This document shows positions 1 through 8,349 of a stretch of 64,000 nucleotides of DNA, piece by piece. Below the pieces are notes generated by a model that was not told the DNA's origin, did not search any database, and saw nothing but the letters and a program-made list of their open reading frames with translations. A program made the translations under genes and the position numbers. The DNA comes from Caldicellulosiruptor kronotskyensis 2002 (GTDB taxonomy: Bacteria > Bacillota > Thermoanaerobacteria > Caldicellulosiruptorales > Caldicellulosiruptoraceae), in NCBI RefSeq assembly GCF_000166775.1, contig NC_014720.1:2288501-2352500 (forward strand), in the 5' to 3' direction. Every line of letters begins with the position of its first letter. Positions within the stretch are counted from its first letter, which is position 1.

Positions 1-5
1 ATCTT

Positions 6-344
6 ATGCTGGGACTTATACTTATGACTACTTGCTTAATACTTTTGTATATCTTATACCTCAGACTTCTACCCTTATATGGTATCATCTTGGGACTTAT
101 TTCGCAATCCTTATGTCTGACATTGAAATTTGGAGGTTATTCAATAATTAGTACAATTGCTAATAATCTCTCGCTCACACCATCAGTGCTTGCATGTGAT
201 ATCACAACACTTGTAATTGAGATAGCTGTTATGAGCGTACTTCTTGCTATTATAAAGAGTAGAAACTACTTGGTATTTGAAATTTGCAAAATATTGCCTT
301 CGCATATTGATAAAGGGAATGAGGTAAAGTATGAAGAAAAGTGA
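6..344 (+). CDS. Membrane protein of unknown function, possibly 5'-truncated by the window edge
   Basis: The visible 112 residues hold about three hydrophobic segments (roughly 1-21, 23-45 and 62-84) followed by a charged tail, so an integral membrane protein is likely. The reading frame stays open to the left edge, so the true start may lie outside the window. It overlaps the following sensor kinase by 14 bases, which implies co-transcription and translational coupling. A small membrane protein next to a Spo0B-type kinase is a layout seen in peptide-sensing two-component systems. I do not recognise the family, and there is no visible cysteine-protease motif of AgrB. Function unknown. Confidence 0.55.
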   Translation: MLGLILMTTCLILLYILYLRLLPLYGIILGLISQSLCLTLKFGGYSIISTIANNLSLTPSVLACDITTLVIEIAVMSVLLAIIKSRNYLVFEICKILPSHIDKGNEVKYEEK

Positions 345-1203
345 CCATACAAAGCTTTTGATATCAATGCTTTTTTTACTTGCACTTATTATGTTTTTGC
401 TCATCTATTCGATATACTTTATAAACACCGAATTCATAAAACATCAAAAGATACCTCAGTGGCAAAGAACGCTTGTTATATATTCTTTCACTCTGCTTGC
501 AATTTTAAATTTGTACACTGTAAAAAACCTTTTTTCAGCACTAAGTATACTAAAGGCAACTCAGGTTTATAAAGACAATATAAAATCATTAGACAATTTT
601 ATAAACATCTTAAGAGCTCAAAGACATGAGTTTAACAACCACCTTCAAATTATATGGGGACTTATTTGTGTTGGAAAATATGATGATGCCATTCGTTATA
701 TTGAGCAAATCAGCGAAAATCTTAAAAATACATCAAAATTTTACGGACTTGGATGTGCAGAACTTTCTGCTTTGATATTTGCAAAAAGTGCTTTGGCTGA
801 GAAGTACGATATAAATTTTGAATTTCATTACAGCGTAGACTTTAGCAATCTCAAGTTTGATTCAATGGACCTTATAAATATCTGCGGCAACTTAATTGAC
901 AACGCATTTTACTACGCCAAATCTTCATTTTCAAAATATGTCGGACTTAATATAGAAGATGAAGGTAATCAAATTGAAATCACTGTAACAAATTCGGGGT
1001 CATATATAGACAAATGTAAAAAGGAGAGAATATTTGAACTTGGATATTCTACAAAAAATTCAAGTGGTCTTGGTCTTTTCATTGTAAAATCAACAGTAGA
1101 GAAATACAAAGGTAAAATTGATGTTTTCTCTGAATACAGAGCACTTGACAAAATAGAAGAAGGATATACAACCTTTACAGTCACACTGCCAAAAAAAATA
1201 TAA
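331..1203 (+). CDS. Sensor histidine kinase, Spo0B/CitA/AgrC-like
   Basis: This is a membrane histidine kinase that probably autophosphorylates and passes phosphate to a response regulator not seen here (it may lie left of the window). Two hydrophobic segments lie at about residues 9-31 and 47-68. A Spo0B-type dimerisation helix carries the phospho-acceptor motif RHEFNNHLQ, with His at about 99. A GHKL ATPase domain follows, with the N box ICGNLIDNA and the G box SSGLGLFIV near the C terminus. There is no large extracellular sensor domain, so sensing would be within or through the membrane, or via the upstream membrane protein. The start has a GAGGTAA ribosome site seven bases upstream inside the preceding gene. 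The ligand is unknown. Confidence 0.85.
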   Translation: MKKSDHTKLLISMLFLLALIMFLLIYSIYFINTEFIKHQKIPQWQRTLVIYSFTLLAILNLYTVKNLFSALSILKATQVYKDNIKSLDNFINILRAQRHEFNNHLQIIWGLICVGKYDDAIRYIEQISENLKNTSKFYGLGCAELSALIFAKSALAEKYDINFEFHYSVDFSNLKFDSMDLINICGNLIDNAFYYAKSSFSKYVGLNIEDEGNQIEITVTNSGSYIDKCKKERIFELGYSTKNSSGLGLFIVKSTVEKYKGKIDVFSEYRALDKIEEGYTTFTVTLPKKI

Positions 1204-1238
1204 CCTCTTCAGCTTTTCACTTGAAGAGGTTATATTTT
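1202..1238 (+). terminator. Rho-independent terminator after the histidine kinase
   Basis: A ten-base stem (AACCTCTTCA with TGAAGAGGTT) closes a nine-base loop directly over the kinase stop codon. It is followed by a T-rich tail on the plus strand. Confidence 0.8.
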
Positions 1239-1265
1239 ATTTCAACTAATCTATCTTTCATTTCC

Positions 1266-1357
1266 TGGCGGAGAAGGAGGGACTCGAACCCTCGCGCCGG
1301 TTTTACCCGACCTACGCCCTTAGCAGGGGCGCCTCTTCACCACTTGAGTACTTCTCC
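1266..1357 (-). tRNA. tRNA-Ser (anticodon GCT)
   Basis: Read on the minus strand, the 5' acceptor strand GGAGAAG pairs with CTTCTCC at the 3' end, followed by discriminator G and an encoded CCA. The anticodon stem CGCCC/GGGCG encloses CTGCTAA, so the anticodon is GCT (serine AGC/AGU). A long variable arm of the serine class and the T-loop GGTTCGAGTCC are present. The total length of about 92 bases including CCA is normal for tRNA-Ser. Confidence 0.95.
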
Positions 1358-1407
1358 GCACCCTCTAAATGGCACATTAATTATTATACCCAAACCTTTT
1401 GCACTTG

Positions 1408-2385
1408 TCAAGGTTGGACAATCACTTTTAGTTGATTCTCAAACTTTTTTGAAAGTGCCTCAGGAAGCTTATCAATCGAAATTTTGTGAGTTATTATATG
1501 TTTCAAATTTATCTTCCCCTGCTGCAGCAGGTCAATTGCAAGCTTTTGGGTAAACGGGTTCACAAATGACCAAAAAATTTGTGCTTCTTTTCTGAACATC
1601 TCAAACGGACAAATTTCAGTAGCAACAAGCGGTGACGGTACTGAAAACACCAAAATTCTGCCACCTTTCCCTATCTTCTTAAATGCCATTTCGATACTTT
1701 CTTTTGTCCCTGCACACTCAATTACAACATCAAAACTTTCTTCTCTGCAATCTTCATCAACAATATCTTTAACTCCATACTCTTTAGCAATATTTTTTCT
1801 AAAATCATCAACTTCATAGCCAAAGATATTGTCAGCCCCATACATTTTTACAAGCTCAAGCATTATAAGGCCAATCGGACCAAAGCCTATTATCAAAACT
1901 TTGTCGGTGGGAAAAATCTTAATTCTATCAAGACCATGAAGACAGCAAGCCAGAGGCTCTGCCAGTGCCGCCTCAGCAAAATCTATATTATCAAATTTTA
2001 TCGCCTGTTTTTCTGGCACAGCGGCATACTGTGCAAACCCACCGTTTATGTTCACACCAAGCGCTGTTAAATTTTCGCAAAGCTGAGGCCTTCCAGTTCT
2101 ACAAAACTTGCACACTCCACAGTAGATGTTAGGGTCAATACTCACCTTGTCTCCTACATTGAAAAGCTTAGATTTTGTCTCAACAACTGTGCCACAAAAT
2201 TCATGACCCAACACTATCGGCGGTGTGACCTTTGCAGACCCTTCTTCTCCATTGAATATATGCACATCTGTACCACATATGCCACACGCCTCAACCTTGA
2301 CTAAAATCTCATTCTCTTTTATCTGAGGCAAGTCAATTTCTTCTACTTTTAAGTTTCTATTACCATAAAATATGGCTGCTTTCAT
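1408..2385 (-). CDS. Zinc-dependent medium-chain alcohol/polyol dehydrogenase
   Basis: A cytosolic NAD(P)-dependent dehydrogenase of the MDR superfamily, of the sorbitol/threonine/butanediol dehydrogenase type. The catalytic zinc site is visible as CGICGTD and GHE near residues 34-62. The structural zinc loop has the usual four cysteines in CGVCKFCRTGRPQLC near residue 88. The nucleotide-binding Rossmann turn is GFGPIG near residue 167. The length of 325 residues is slightly short for the family. It lies 74 bases downstream of the GH130 gene on the same strand, so the two may be co-transcribed and could act on sugars or polyols. The substrate cannot be read from the sequence. Confidence 0.85.
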   Translation of the reverse strand: MKAAIFYGNRNLKVEEIDLPQIKENEILVKVEACGICGTDVHIFNGEEGSAKVTPPIVLGHEFCGTVVETKSKLFNVGDKVSIDPNIYCGVCKFCRTGRPQLCENLTALGVNINGGFAQYAAVPEKQAIKFDNIDFAEAALAEPLACCLHGLDRIKIFPTDKVLIIGFGPIGLIMLELVKMYGADNIFGYEVDDFRKNIAKEYGVKDIVDEDCREESFDVVIECAGTKESIEMAFKKIGKGGRILVFSVPSPLVATEICPFEMFRKEAQIFWSFVNPFTQKLAIDLLQQGKINLKHIITHKISIDKLPEALSKKFENQLKVIVQP

Positions 2386-2459
2386 TGTCTTTTTTAAACC
2401 CTCTTTGATGAAGTTTTTGATTTTCTATTATAAAGTTTATCACTAACTTGAAAGCTACT

Positions 2460-3353
2460 TCAATCAAATTTTATCTTCTCTTTATTAAATTTTGCAACTC
2501 CAATAACAGTGTCAGCACCACCATAGTATACCCAGACCTCATCGCCAACCTCTGCATGACCACAGCTGAAAACCACATTAGGTATGTAACCATCAACTTC
2601 CCAGGAAAGCTCAGGTTCCAAAATAGGTTCTGAAAAACGAGACAGAATCTTTGTTGGGTCTTTTGCGTCCAAAAGCACTGCTCCGAGTCTGTACACATTC
2701 TTATGGTCTGCTGCGTGGTATATCACAAGCCAGCCAAACTTGACCTTTATTGGTGGTCCTGCAATACCTATGCGGCTACTTTCCCATGAATTTTCTCTTA
2801 CAGTCATTATCTGAACATGGTCTGTCCAATTTATCATGTCGTCAGAAAACGCAAGCCACATGTTAGGATATCTTCGGTGAAACATAACATACCTGCCATT
2901 TATCTTCTCTGGAAAAAGAGCTGCATCTTTGTTGGGCTCGTCAAGAGCAACCCCCATTCTCTCCCATTTTATGAGGTTCTTTGATTTTGCTATCATTATT
3001 CTAAAATCACCATCATATCTTCCGCCAAAACCTGTGTATGTCATGTAAAACGTCCCATCAATCTCAACTATGCGCGGGTCTTCAATCCCTCTTCTTTCTT
3101 GTTCGTTTTCTGCCACCATTATAGGCTTGTCAAGCCTGTAAAAGTTAATACCATCTGTTGATACAGCGTATCCTATGGTAGATACATACTCACCATAATC
3201 CTTGTGAGGTGGAATGTTTGTTGCTCTGTAAATCAAATGAAAAAGTCCTCTGTGATATATTGCTGCAGCGTTGAAAACTGCACTTCTTTCCCATTCATTT
3301 TCCTGTTTTGGCTTTAAAACTGGCTTGTCAGTCACCCTTTGAAGTTTAAACAT
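2460..3353 (-). CDS. Glycoside hydrolase family 130 protein (beta-mannoside phosphorylase/mannosidase type)
   Basis: The protein matches the GH130 pattern of a five-bladed beta-propeller with an NEWE segment near the N terminus, GIEDPR (with the family's catalytic Asp region) and YTGFGG, then a C-terminal YYGGAD. Family members phosphorolyse or hydrolyse beta-1,4- or beta-1,2-linked mannosides. There is no signal peptide, so it acts in the cytosol on imported oligosaccharides. The longest frame begins at a GTG at 3389 with no ribosome site. The ATG at 3353, giving MFKLQRVTDKP, has GAGGGGG about 14 bases upstream and matches the usual GH130 start. Linkage specificity cannot be told from the sequence alone. 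Confidence 0.85.
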   Translation of the reverse strand: MFKLQRVTDKPVLKPKQENEWERSAVFNAAAIYHRGLFHLIYRATNIPPHKDYGEYVSTIGYAVSTDGINFYRLDKPIMVAENEQERRGIEDPRIVEIDGTFYMTYTGFGGRYDGDFRIMIAKSKNLIKWERMGVALDEPNKDAALFPEKINGRYVMFHRRYPNMWLAFSDDMINWTDHVQIMTVRENSWESSRIGIAGPPIKVKFGWLVIYHAADHKNVYRLGAVLLDAKDPTKILSRFSEPILEPELSWEVDGYIPNVVFSCGHAEVGDEVWVYYGGADTVIGVAKFNKEKIKFD

Positions 3354-3510
3354 AAAAGTATCTTGCGCCCCCTCTTGTTTTTTTATCACATAATTTTATT
3401 TCGAAATTTCAACACATAATTTTAATTCAAGTTTTGAAAATTTCAATTGAAAAAATAACCTGAACTTTTCTTGTTTTAAATTTTTGAAAATGATATGTTA
3501 CATTTTTACA

Positions 3511-3542
3511 AACAAAAGAGCCTCCTTTTTGGCAAGGAGGCC
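3511..3542 (-). terminator. Terminator after the G5/3D-domain gene
   Basis: The stem GCCTCCTT/AAGGAGGC spans 3520-3541. In the minus direction it ends in a T-rich tract (TTTTGTTTG), just downstream of the 3564-4592 gene. Confidence 0.8.
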
Positions 3543-3563
3543 TTATTTCTTTTCTCCAATTTT

Positions 3564-4592
3564 TTAGTCTGCAAGCACATAAACTTTTACGCGCCGCACA
3601 CCAAATTTATACGCATCCTTTTCAACAAACACATCTATCCTGTTCCCCTTGATAGCAGAACCTGTATCAAGAGCTCTCGCAAAACCATATCCTTCTATAT
3701 AAAGCCTTGTTCCAAGAGGAATCACCCGTGGGTCAACCGCAACAACCCCGCGCTTTACTTTGTGACCTGTTGCAGTCCTGCCATAATCAGGATGAGATGG
3801 ACTTTTTCCTGTATCACTTGGGGTCAAAGAATATGCAGTTGCTATCATTGTATAAACTTTTCTGTATCTGACCACTTCTCCTCTTGATGTCTTGAACCAC
3901 CTTATTGCTCCAACTTCAACAATCCTCGGCTTCGAATTTTTGACAACTCTTTCCTCAATCAACTTTCTCTCAACTTCTTTACCATCTTCCAAGACAACTT
4001 TGTATCTTCTTTCTTTAATACCATCCTGCCCTTGCTGGATAACCTTTTGCTTTCCGTAGTCCATATTATAGTTTATTTTTGTCACTGTACTGAAAGGTAT
4101 TTTTTGTTTTTCCACGACCACCTTCTCTGTCACCTTAGTAATTTTAATGACAGTTGGCTTATCAAGAAGCTGAGAAAGAGGAAGATTTATCTTGTCCAAC
4201 TTTCCAAGAACAACTCCAGCTTTTTTGATAGCATCCTCAACAGTACCGCTTGGAATATATACAACTTTTTCCTCGTCGCCAACAAGTATTTTCACTTCAA
4301 AAGCTCTTTTTATTATTATCTGGGTATTTTCATTTATTTTTGAGTCCAAAGAAGGCGAGACATAGTCATCTTTTGTCAAGTAAATTTGATTTTCTTCTAA
4401 AACCTCTCTTACTGTGGATTTAATCGTTTTATAATAAAATGTCTTGCCGTCAATTGTTATGCTAACTTCTTTCACCAGTGCCTGTGCAGTCATGGCGCCA
4501 AGCAGGACTGACAAAACAAATACAATGACAAAAGCCAGGATAAGCTTTTTCATATCCCTTGGCCTTGCCACAAGGCACTTAAATTTATTCAT
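3564..4592 (-). CDS. Secreted cell-wall protein with DUF348, G5 and 3D domains (YabE-like)
   Basis: A probable peptidoglycan-active protein exported or tethered outside the membrane. After an N-terminal hydrophobic segment (about residues 16-38) come two DUF348-type repeats, a G5 domain, and a C-terminal 3D domain holding the aspartates in AVDPRVIPLG, ALDTG and RIDVF. This order is that of Bacillus YabE/Rpf-like proteins, whose 3D domain resembles lytic transglycosylase folds. The ATG at 4592 sits six bases after AGGAGG and is preferred to the TTG at 4598. A strong promoter lies upstream at 4641-4669 and a 23-base palindrome at 4680-4702. Confidence 0.88.
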   Translation of the reverse strand: MNKFKCLVARPRDMKKLILAFVIVFVLSVLLGAMTAQALVKEVSITIDGKTFYYKTIKSTVREVLEENQIYLTKDDYVSPSLDSKINENTQIIIKRAFEVKILVGDEEKVVYIPSGTVEDAIKKAGVVLGKLDKINLPLSQLLDKPTVIKITKVTEKVVVEKQKIPFSTVTKINYNMDYGKQKVIQQGQDGIKERRYKVVLEDGKEVERKLIEERVVKNSKPRIVEVGAIRWFKTSRGEVVRYRKVYTMIATAYSLTPSDTGKSPSHPDYGRTATGHKVKRGVVAVDPRVIPLGTRLYIEGYGFARALDTGSAIKGNRIDVFVEKDAYKFGVRRVKVYVLAD

Positions 4593-4640
4593 AATCAACC
4601 TCCTACAAAATGGATTTATTTTCTAAAAAACTTCTCTGTT

Positions 4641-4669
4641 ATTTTAATTTAAAAAAAATTTTTTGTCAA
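4641..4669 (-). promoter_or_regulatory. Sigma-A promoter of the G5/3D gene
   Basis: On the minus strand TTGACA (4664-4669) and TAAAAT (4641-4646) are 17 bases apart, about 45 bases before the ribosome site of the G5/3D gene. Confidence 0.8.
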
Positions 4670-4679
4670 ATAACCTTAA

Positions 4680-4702
4680 AAGTCAAGAAATTTTCTTGAC
4701 TT
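4680..4702. promoter_or_regulatory. 23-base palindrome upstream of the -35 box, candidate operator
   Basis: Two perfect 11-base arms (AAGTCAAGAAA and its complement) flank a single central base, starting 11 bases upstream of the -35 box. It lies in the 360-base divergent spacer between the G5/3D gene and dedA. No T-run follows, so an operator is more likely than a terminator. The rest of this spacer (4703-4951) is AT-rich with no further clear signal. Confidence 0.5.
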
Positions 4703-4951
4703 GCAACACCTTTCATATATGAATTTTATACCTTTTGCCCATACTCTATACAAAAATTTTATCAACTTTAAACTAATTTTTATACCATTTATGTGTCTTA
4801 AGAGTTTTTATTGGTTTGAATTCCCTTTTCTGTATTTAACAAAATTTTGAAAAGTCATATTAGCAAATCCAAAGTTTATTTTTCTGTTTATTCTATAAGA
4901 AAAGGAGTAAAATAGATATTGTAAAAACTTGTTTTAAGAGATGATGGAAAT

Positions 4952-5557
4952 ATGATAGAATTTTTAAAATACATTGTTGACAGTTTTGGACTTTGGGGTA
5001 TTTTTTTAATACTGGCAATAGAAGGACTTGGAATTCCATTTCCAACACAGATTGCTTACCTTGGCGCAGTTGCACTTTTAAACTCTCACAAATTCACACC
5101 TTTTACATTGATAATGGTAATATCTTTGGGAAATCTTTGTGGAAATGTGATTGTCAACCTTCTTCTCAGAAGTGGGAGAAAAAGAATTATAAGCTTTTTT
5201 GAAAGACTTTTGAGGATAAAAAAAGAGACGCTTGAGAGCGTCAACAGTTTTTTTGTAAAGTATGGGATATTTGCCGTGCCAGTAGCAAGAATAATAGGTG
5301 TCCCGCGCACCCCCATAATTTTCTTGGCAGGAATTAGTAAAATGAATTTCTATGAATATATCATATCTTCATTTATTGGAAATACTATCTGGGCAACATT
5401 CTATGTGTATTTTTACTGGTATGGTTTTAGCTTTTTCAAGTTCCTTTACAAAAAAGATATAAATCTTTTCTGGCTTGCCATCTCAGTGTTGGTTTTTATT
5501 GTAATATTAGTATGGACCATATTTTTAAAGCTATGGAGAAGAAAAAAAAGAATCTAA
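4952..5557 (+). CDS. DedA/VTT-family membrane protein
   Basis: An integral membrane protein of the DedA (SNARE-associated/VTT) family. Members are linked to lipid flipping and membrane homeostasis. At 201 residues it has the family length and pattern: a re-entrant segment with EGLGIPFPTQ near residue 25, then GNLCGNVIVN, then the conserved arginine and proline region RIIGVPRTPIIFLAGISKM near residues 113-131, and C-terminal membrane helices ending in a basic tail. The gene runs on the plus strand and converges with the CoA-disulfide reductase gene only seven bases away, with no terminator in between. The substrate is unknown. Confidence 0.85.
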   Translation: MIEFLKYIVDSFGLWGIFLILAIEGLGIPFPTQIAYLGAVALLNSHKFTPFTLIMVISLGNLCGNVIVNLLLRSGRKRIISFFERLLRIKKETLESVNSFFVKYGIFAVPVARIIGVPRTPIIFLAGISKMNFYEYIISSFIGNTIWATFYVYFYWYGFSFFKFLYKKDINLFWLAISVLVFIVILVWTIFLKLWRRKKRI

Positions 5558-5563
5558 ATTATT

Positions 5564-7219
5564 TCATTCAATAAGCTGCTTAATAGTCACGTTCGAAATT
5601 CCACCTGAGAGATTATAAACTTTTCTAAATCCGTTTTGCTGAAGGATATTTTGTGCAATATTTGAGCTTACACCACTGTTACAATATACAATTATCTGTT
5701 TTTCCCGTGAAAGCTCATTCATCTTTTCATGAAGCATCTCAAGAGGGATATTTATAGCACCCTTTATGTGCTTGGCTTTATATTGCTCAGGTGTTCGAAC
5801 ATCCAGAACAATAAAATCTTCTCCTTTTTGCATCTTTTCCAAAAGCTTTTCCTGAGTGCAGTTAAACTTTCTCTTGTCAAGAAAGTTTGACATAACCATA
5901 CCAACATAGTGAATAGGATCCTTTGCCGACGAAAATGGCGGTGCATAAGCTAAATCAAGCTGGAAAAGGTCATCTGTTGTAAGCCCTGCAAAGATTGCAG
6001 TTGCCAAAACGTCTATCCTTTTGTCAACTCCTTTTGTACCAACAATTTGAGCACCTATAACTTTTCGAGAGGAAAGTTCTGCTAAAGCTTTTATTGTCAT
6101 TTTTTCAGCCCCTGGATATGCTGTTGTGATATGCGGTTTTGTAATGTGCCCTACCTCATACTCAATTCCATCTTCCTGTGCCATCTTTTCTGTATAGCCT
6201 GTTTGTGCAACTGTAAGGTCAAATACTTTGAAAATGGATGTTGCCAAAACGCCACTGAACTTCATGCTCCCACCTGTTGCATTTTCTCCCGCTATTCTTC
6301 CCATCTTGTTTGCAGTTGAGCCAAGTGGCACGTACATGGTTTTGCCATTTAGCTTGAAATATACAGCAGCACAGTCACCTGCAGCAAAGATTCCTTCAAT
6401 GTTAGTTCTCATATACTCATCAACCTTGATAGCTCCATTTGGCAAAAGCTGTATACCACTTTCTTCTAAAAACTTGGTAGAAGGTCTTACTCCCACTGCA
6501 AGCAAAACAAAGTCTGCCTCAATTTTGCTACCATCGCTCAAAATGGCTCTTTTCACTCTCTTGTCTCCTTCAAACCTTAAAACAGAGGTGCCCTTTCTTA
6601 TCACAACACCGTTTTCTTCAAGATAGCTCTCAACAAGCCTTGCCATGTCACTATCTAAGTTTGGAAGAATATTTTTCTGTTTTTCCACAATGCATACATC
6701 CATCCCCAAAACCTTCAAAGCTTCTGCCATTTCAAGTCCAATGTACCCACCACCAACTATCAAGGCTTTTTTCGGAAGATTGTTATTTATAAATTCTTTT
6801 ATTCTATCTGCATCCTTGACATTTCGAAGGACAAATATGCCCTCAAGTTCTATGCCTTCAATCTGGGGTATCACAGGATGGGCTCCTGTTGCTATAATCA
6901 ATTTGTCAAAACCATCCTCAAAAATATTACCAGTTTTTAAATCCTTCACAATCACTTTTTTGTTTTGTACATCAACCTTCAAAACTTCATGATCTGTTTT
7001 TACATCAACATTAAACTTTTTGAAATATTGGCTATCTCTTGGAACAATGTTTTTTCTGTTATCTATCACACCCGAAATATAATATGCAAGAGAACAACCA
7101 GAATATGATATGTCAGTGTCTTTGTCATATACAATGATTTCTGCTTTGTCGTCATTTCGTCTTATTTTCATCGCAGCTGTCATCCCACCCGCAACAGCAC
7201 CAATCACAACATACTTCAT
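5564..7219 (-). CDS. CoA-disulfide reductase with C-terminal rhodanese domain
   Basis: An FAD- and NAD(P)H-dependent pyridine-nucleotide disulfide reductase fused to a rhodanese. The N-terminal FAD-binding GAVAGG, the single redox cysteine in SYSGCSLAYYISG near residue 43, a second NAD-binding GGGYIGLEMAE near residue 158, and the FAD motif GIFAAGDCA near residue 295 are all visible. The last 90 residues form a rhodanese with the active-site loop YCNSGVSS. This fused layout is known for CoA-disulfide and polysulfide reductases (CoADR-RHD), which handle low-molecular thiols or sulfur. The ATG at 7219 is chosen over the TTG at 7225 because GGATGGTGA precedes it. Confidence 0.88.
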   Translation of the reverse strand: MKYVVIGAVAGGMTAAMKIRRNDDKAEIIVYDKDTDISYSGCSLAYYISGVIDNRKNIVPRDSQYFKKFNVDVKTDHEVLKVDVQNKKVIVKDLKTGNIFEDGFDKLIIATGAHPVIPQIEGIELEGIFVLRNVKDADRIKEFINNNLPKKALIVGGGYIGLEMAEALKVLGMDVCIVEKQKNILPNLDSDMARLVESYLEENGVVIRKGTSVLRFEGDKRVKRAILSDGSKIEADFVLLAVGVRPSTKFLEESGIQLLPNGAIKVDEYMRTNIEGIFAAGDCAAVYFKLNGKTMYVPLGSTANKMGRIAGENATGGSMKFSGVLATSIFKVFDLTVAQTGYTEKMAQEDGIEYEVGHITKPHITTAYPGAEKMTIKALAELSSRKVIGAQIVGTKGVDKRIDVLATAIFAGLTTDDLFQLDLAYAPPFSSAKDPIHYVGMVMSNFLDKRKFNCTQEKLLEKMQKGEDFIVLDVRTPEQYKAKHIKGAINIPLEMLHEKMNELSREKQIIVYCNSGVSSNIAQNILQQNGFRKVYNLSGGISNVTIKQLIE

Positions 7220-7412
7220 CTTCAATTTTCACCATCCTCTTTTAAAAGTCTTTTTCGATTCTAATATACCCTTTTGATAGCCATTTAAAAACACATCTTG
7301 GTGTAAAAATTTTCCTTAAAAATATTTTTACAATTGCGAAACACAAAATCCAATTTTGTGTGGGATAATATAATTGAAAGAAAAATTCAAAATGAAAAGA
7401 GGTGATTTTTCA

Positions 7413-8300
7413 GTGAAAAGGATAAAGACAATAATTGGTATAGGACTTATTGCAATCCTGATTTTAAGTGTAAGCCTTGCATTTGCAGGTTCTTCAAAGG
7501 CAGATTTCACTGCACCTTTCAAGGGTACTCTTACGAAACTCTGTTTTGGAAAATTTGGAAAAGATGTTGCAGGCATAAAGCTTGATATTGCTGGCACAAT
7601 TGAAAATATCCTTGGCATGAAAAAAGAGGATATTCAAAAACAGATTCAAAGCGGAAAGTCTTTCACAGACATCTTAAAGGATAAGGGTTTGACACTTGAT
7701 CAATTCAAATCAAAACTTTTAGAAAGTCTTTACGCAAAGATTGATGAAGCTGTTAAAAACAATAAAATAACAAGCGACAAAGCAACACAGTTAAAGCAGA
7801 ACTTAAAACAGAAAATAGACAGCTGGGATGGAAAATCCCCATTCTTTGGCTTCAAGGTTAGGGCATTTTCAAAAGATTTATACAACCTCGATATGTTCAG
7901 TGATATTGCAACAATCCTTGGTATGACAAAGGATAGTCTTTTAAATGAGCTGAAAAATGGAAAGACCATTGCAGACTTAATCAAGTCCAAGAATATCCTT
8001 GAGTCTGACTTCAAAAACAAACTAATATCAATGCAAACAGCCAAGATTGACAAGCTTTTGCAGGAAGGTAAAATAACAAAAGACCAGGCAGACAAAATAA
8101 AAGAAGCTATCAAAACAAAAATCTCAAACTGGGACCTTTCAAAGGGATTTGCTCCACGAGGATTTGGCAGAAAATTTAAAGGCGCTGCAGGAATGGATGG
8201 AAGCAAGATGGGTGGATTTGGATTTAAGATGAGAGGATTTTGGCCAAATCAGGGAACAAACCAGAACACAAATAACTCTTCAACAAATGTGACATTCTAA
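7413..8300 (+). CDS. Secreted protein with two helical repeats, unknown function
   Basis: A signal peptide (about residues 1-27, basic start then a hydrophobic core ending AFAGS) indicates export. The mature part holds two copies of a roughly 75-residue helical unit. Each has LGM near its start, a GK..(T/A)D(I/L) step, and a middle of K.D...... NKIT or EGKIT with SDKA/DQAD, then W near its end (SWDGK, NWDLS). The C terminus is rich in Gly, Phe, Met, Asn and Gln (MGGFGFKMRGFWPNQG). GTG at 7413 follows AGAGGTGAT and gives a proper signal peptide, so the longer frame from 7374 is rejected. Single-gene unit with its own terminator. Similar repeats occur in uncharacterised Firmicute exported proteins. 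Confidence 0.75.
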   Translation: MKRIKTIIGIGLIAILILSVSLAFAGSSKADFTAPFKGTLTKLCFGKFGKDVAGIKLDIAGTIENILGMKKEDIQKQIQSGKSFTDILKDKGLTLDQFKSKLLESLYAKIDEAVKNNKITSDKATQLKQNLKQKIDSWDGKSPFFGFKVRAFSKDLYNLDMFSDIATILGMTKDSLLNELKNGKTIADLIKSKNILESDFKNKLISMQTAKIDKLLQEGKITKDQADKIKEAIKTKISNWDLSKGFAPRGFGRKFKGAAGMDGSKMGGFGFKMRGFWPNQGTNQNTNNSSTNVTF

Positions 8301-8308
8301 AAAAATAA

Positions 8309-8347
8309 GGGGCTTGAAGGAAAATTTCCCGAAAAGCCCCTTTTCTT
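8309..8347 (+). terminator. Terminator of the secreted repeat protein gene
   Basis: The stem GGGGCTT/AAGCCCC (8309-8315 with 8334-8340) is followed by TTTTCTTTTT on the plus strand. Confidence 0.85.
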
Positions 8348-8349
8348 TT

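Noticed and set aside
1221-1553. Plus-strand frame of 110 codons
   Set aside because: It runs through the tRNA-Ser gene and the end of the dehydrogenase gene on the other strand, so it is a shadow frame.
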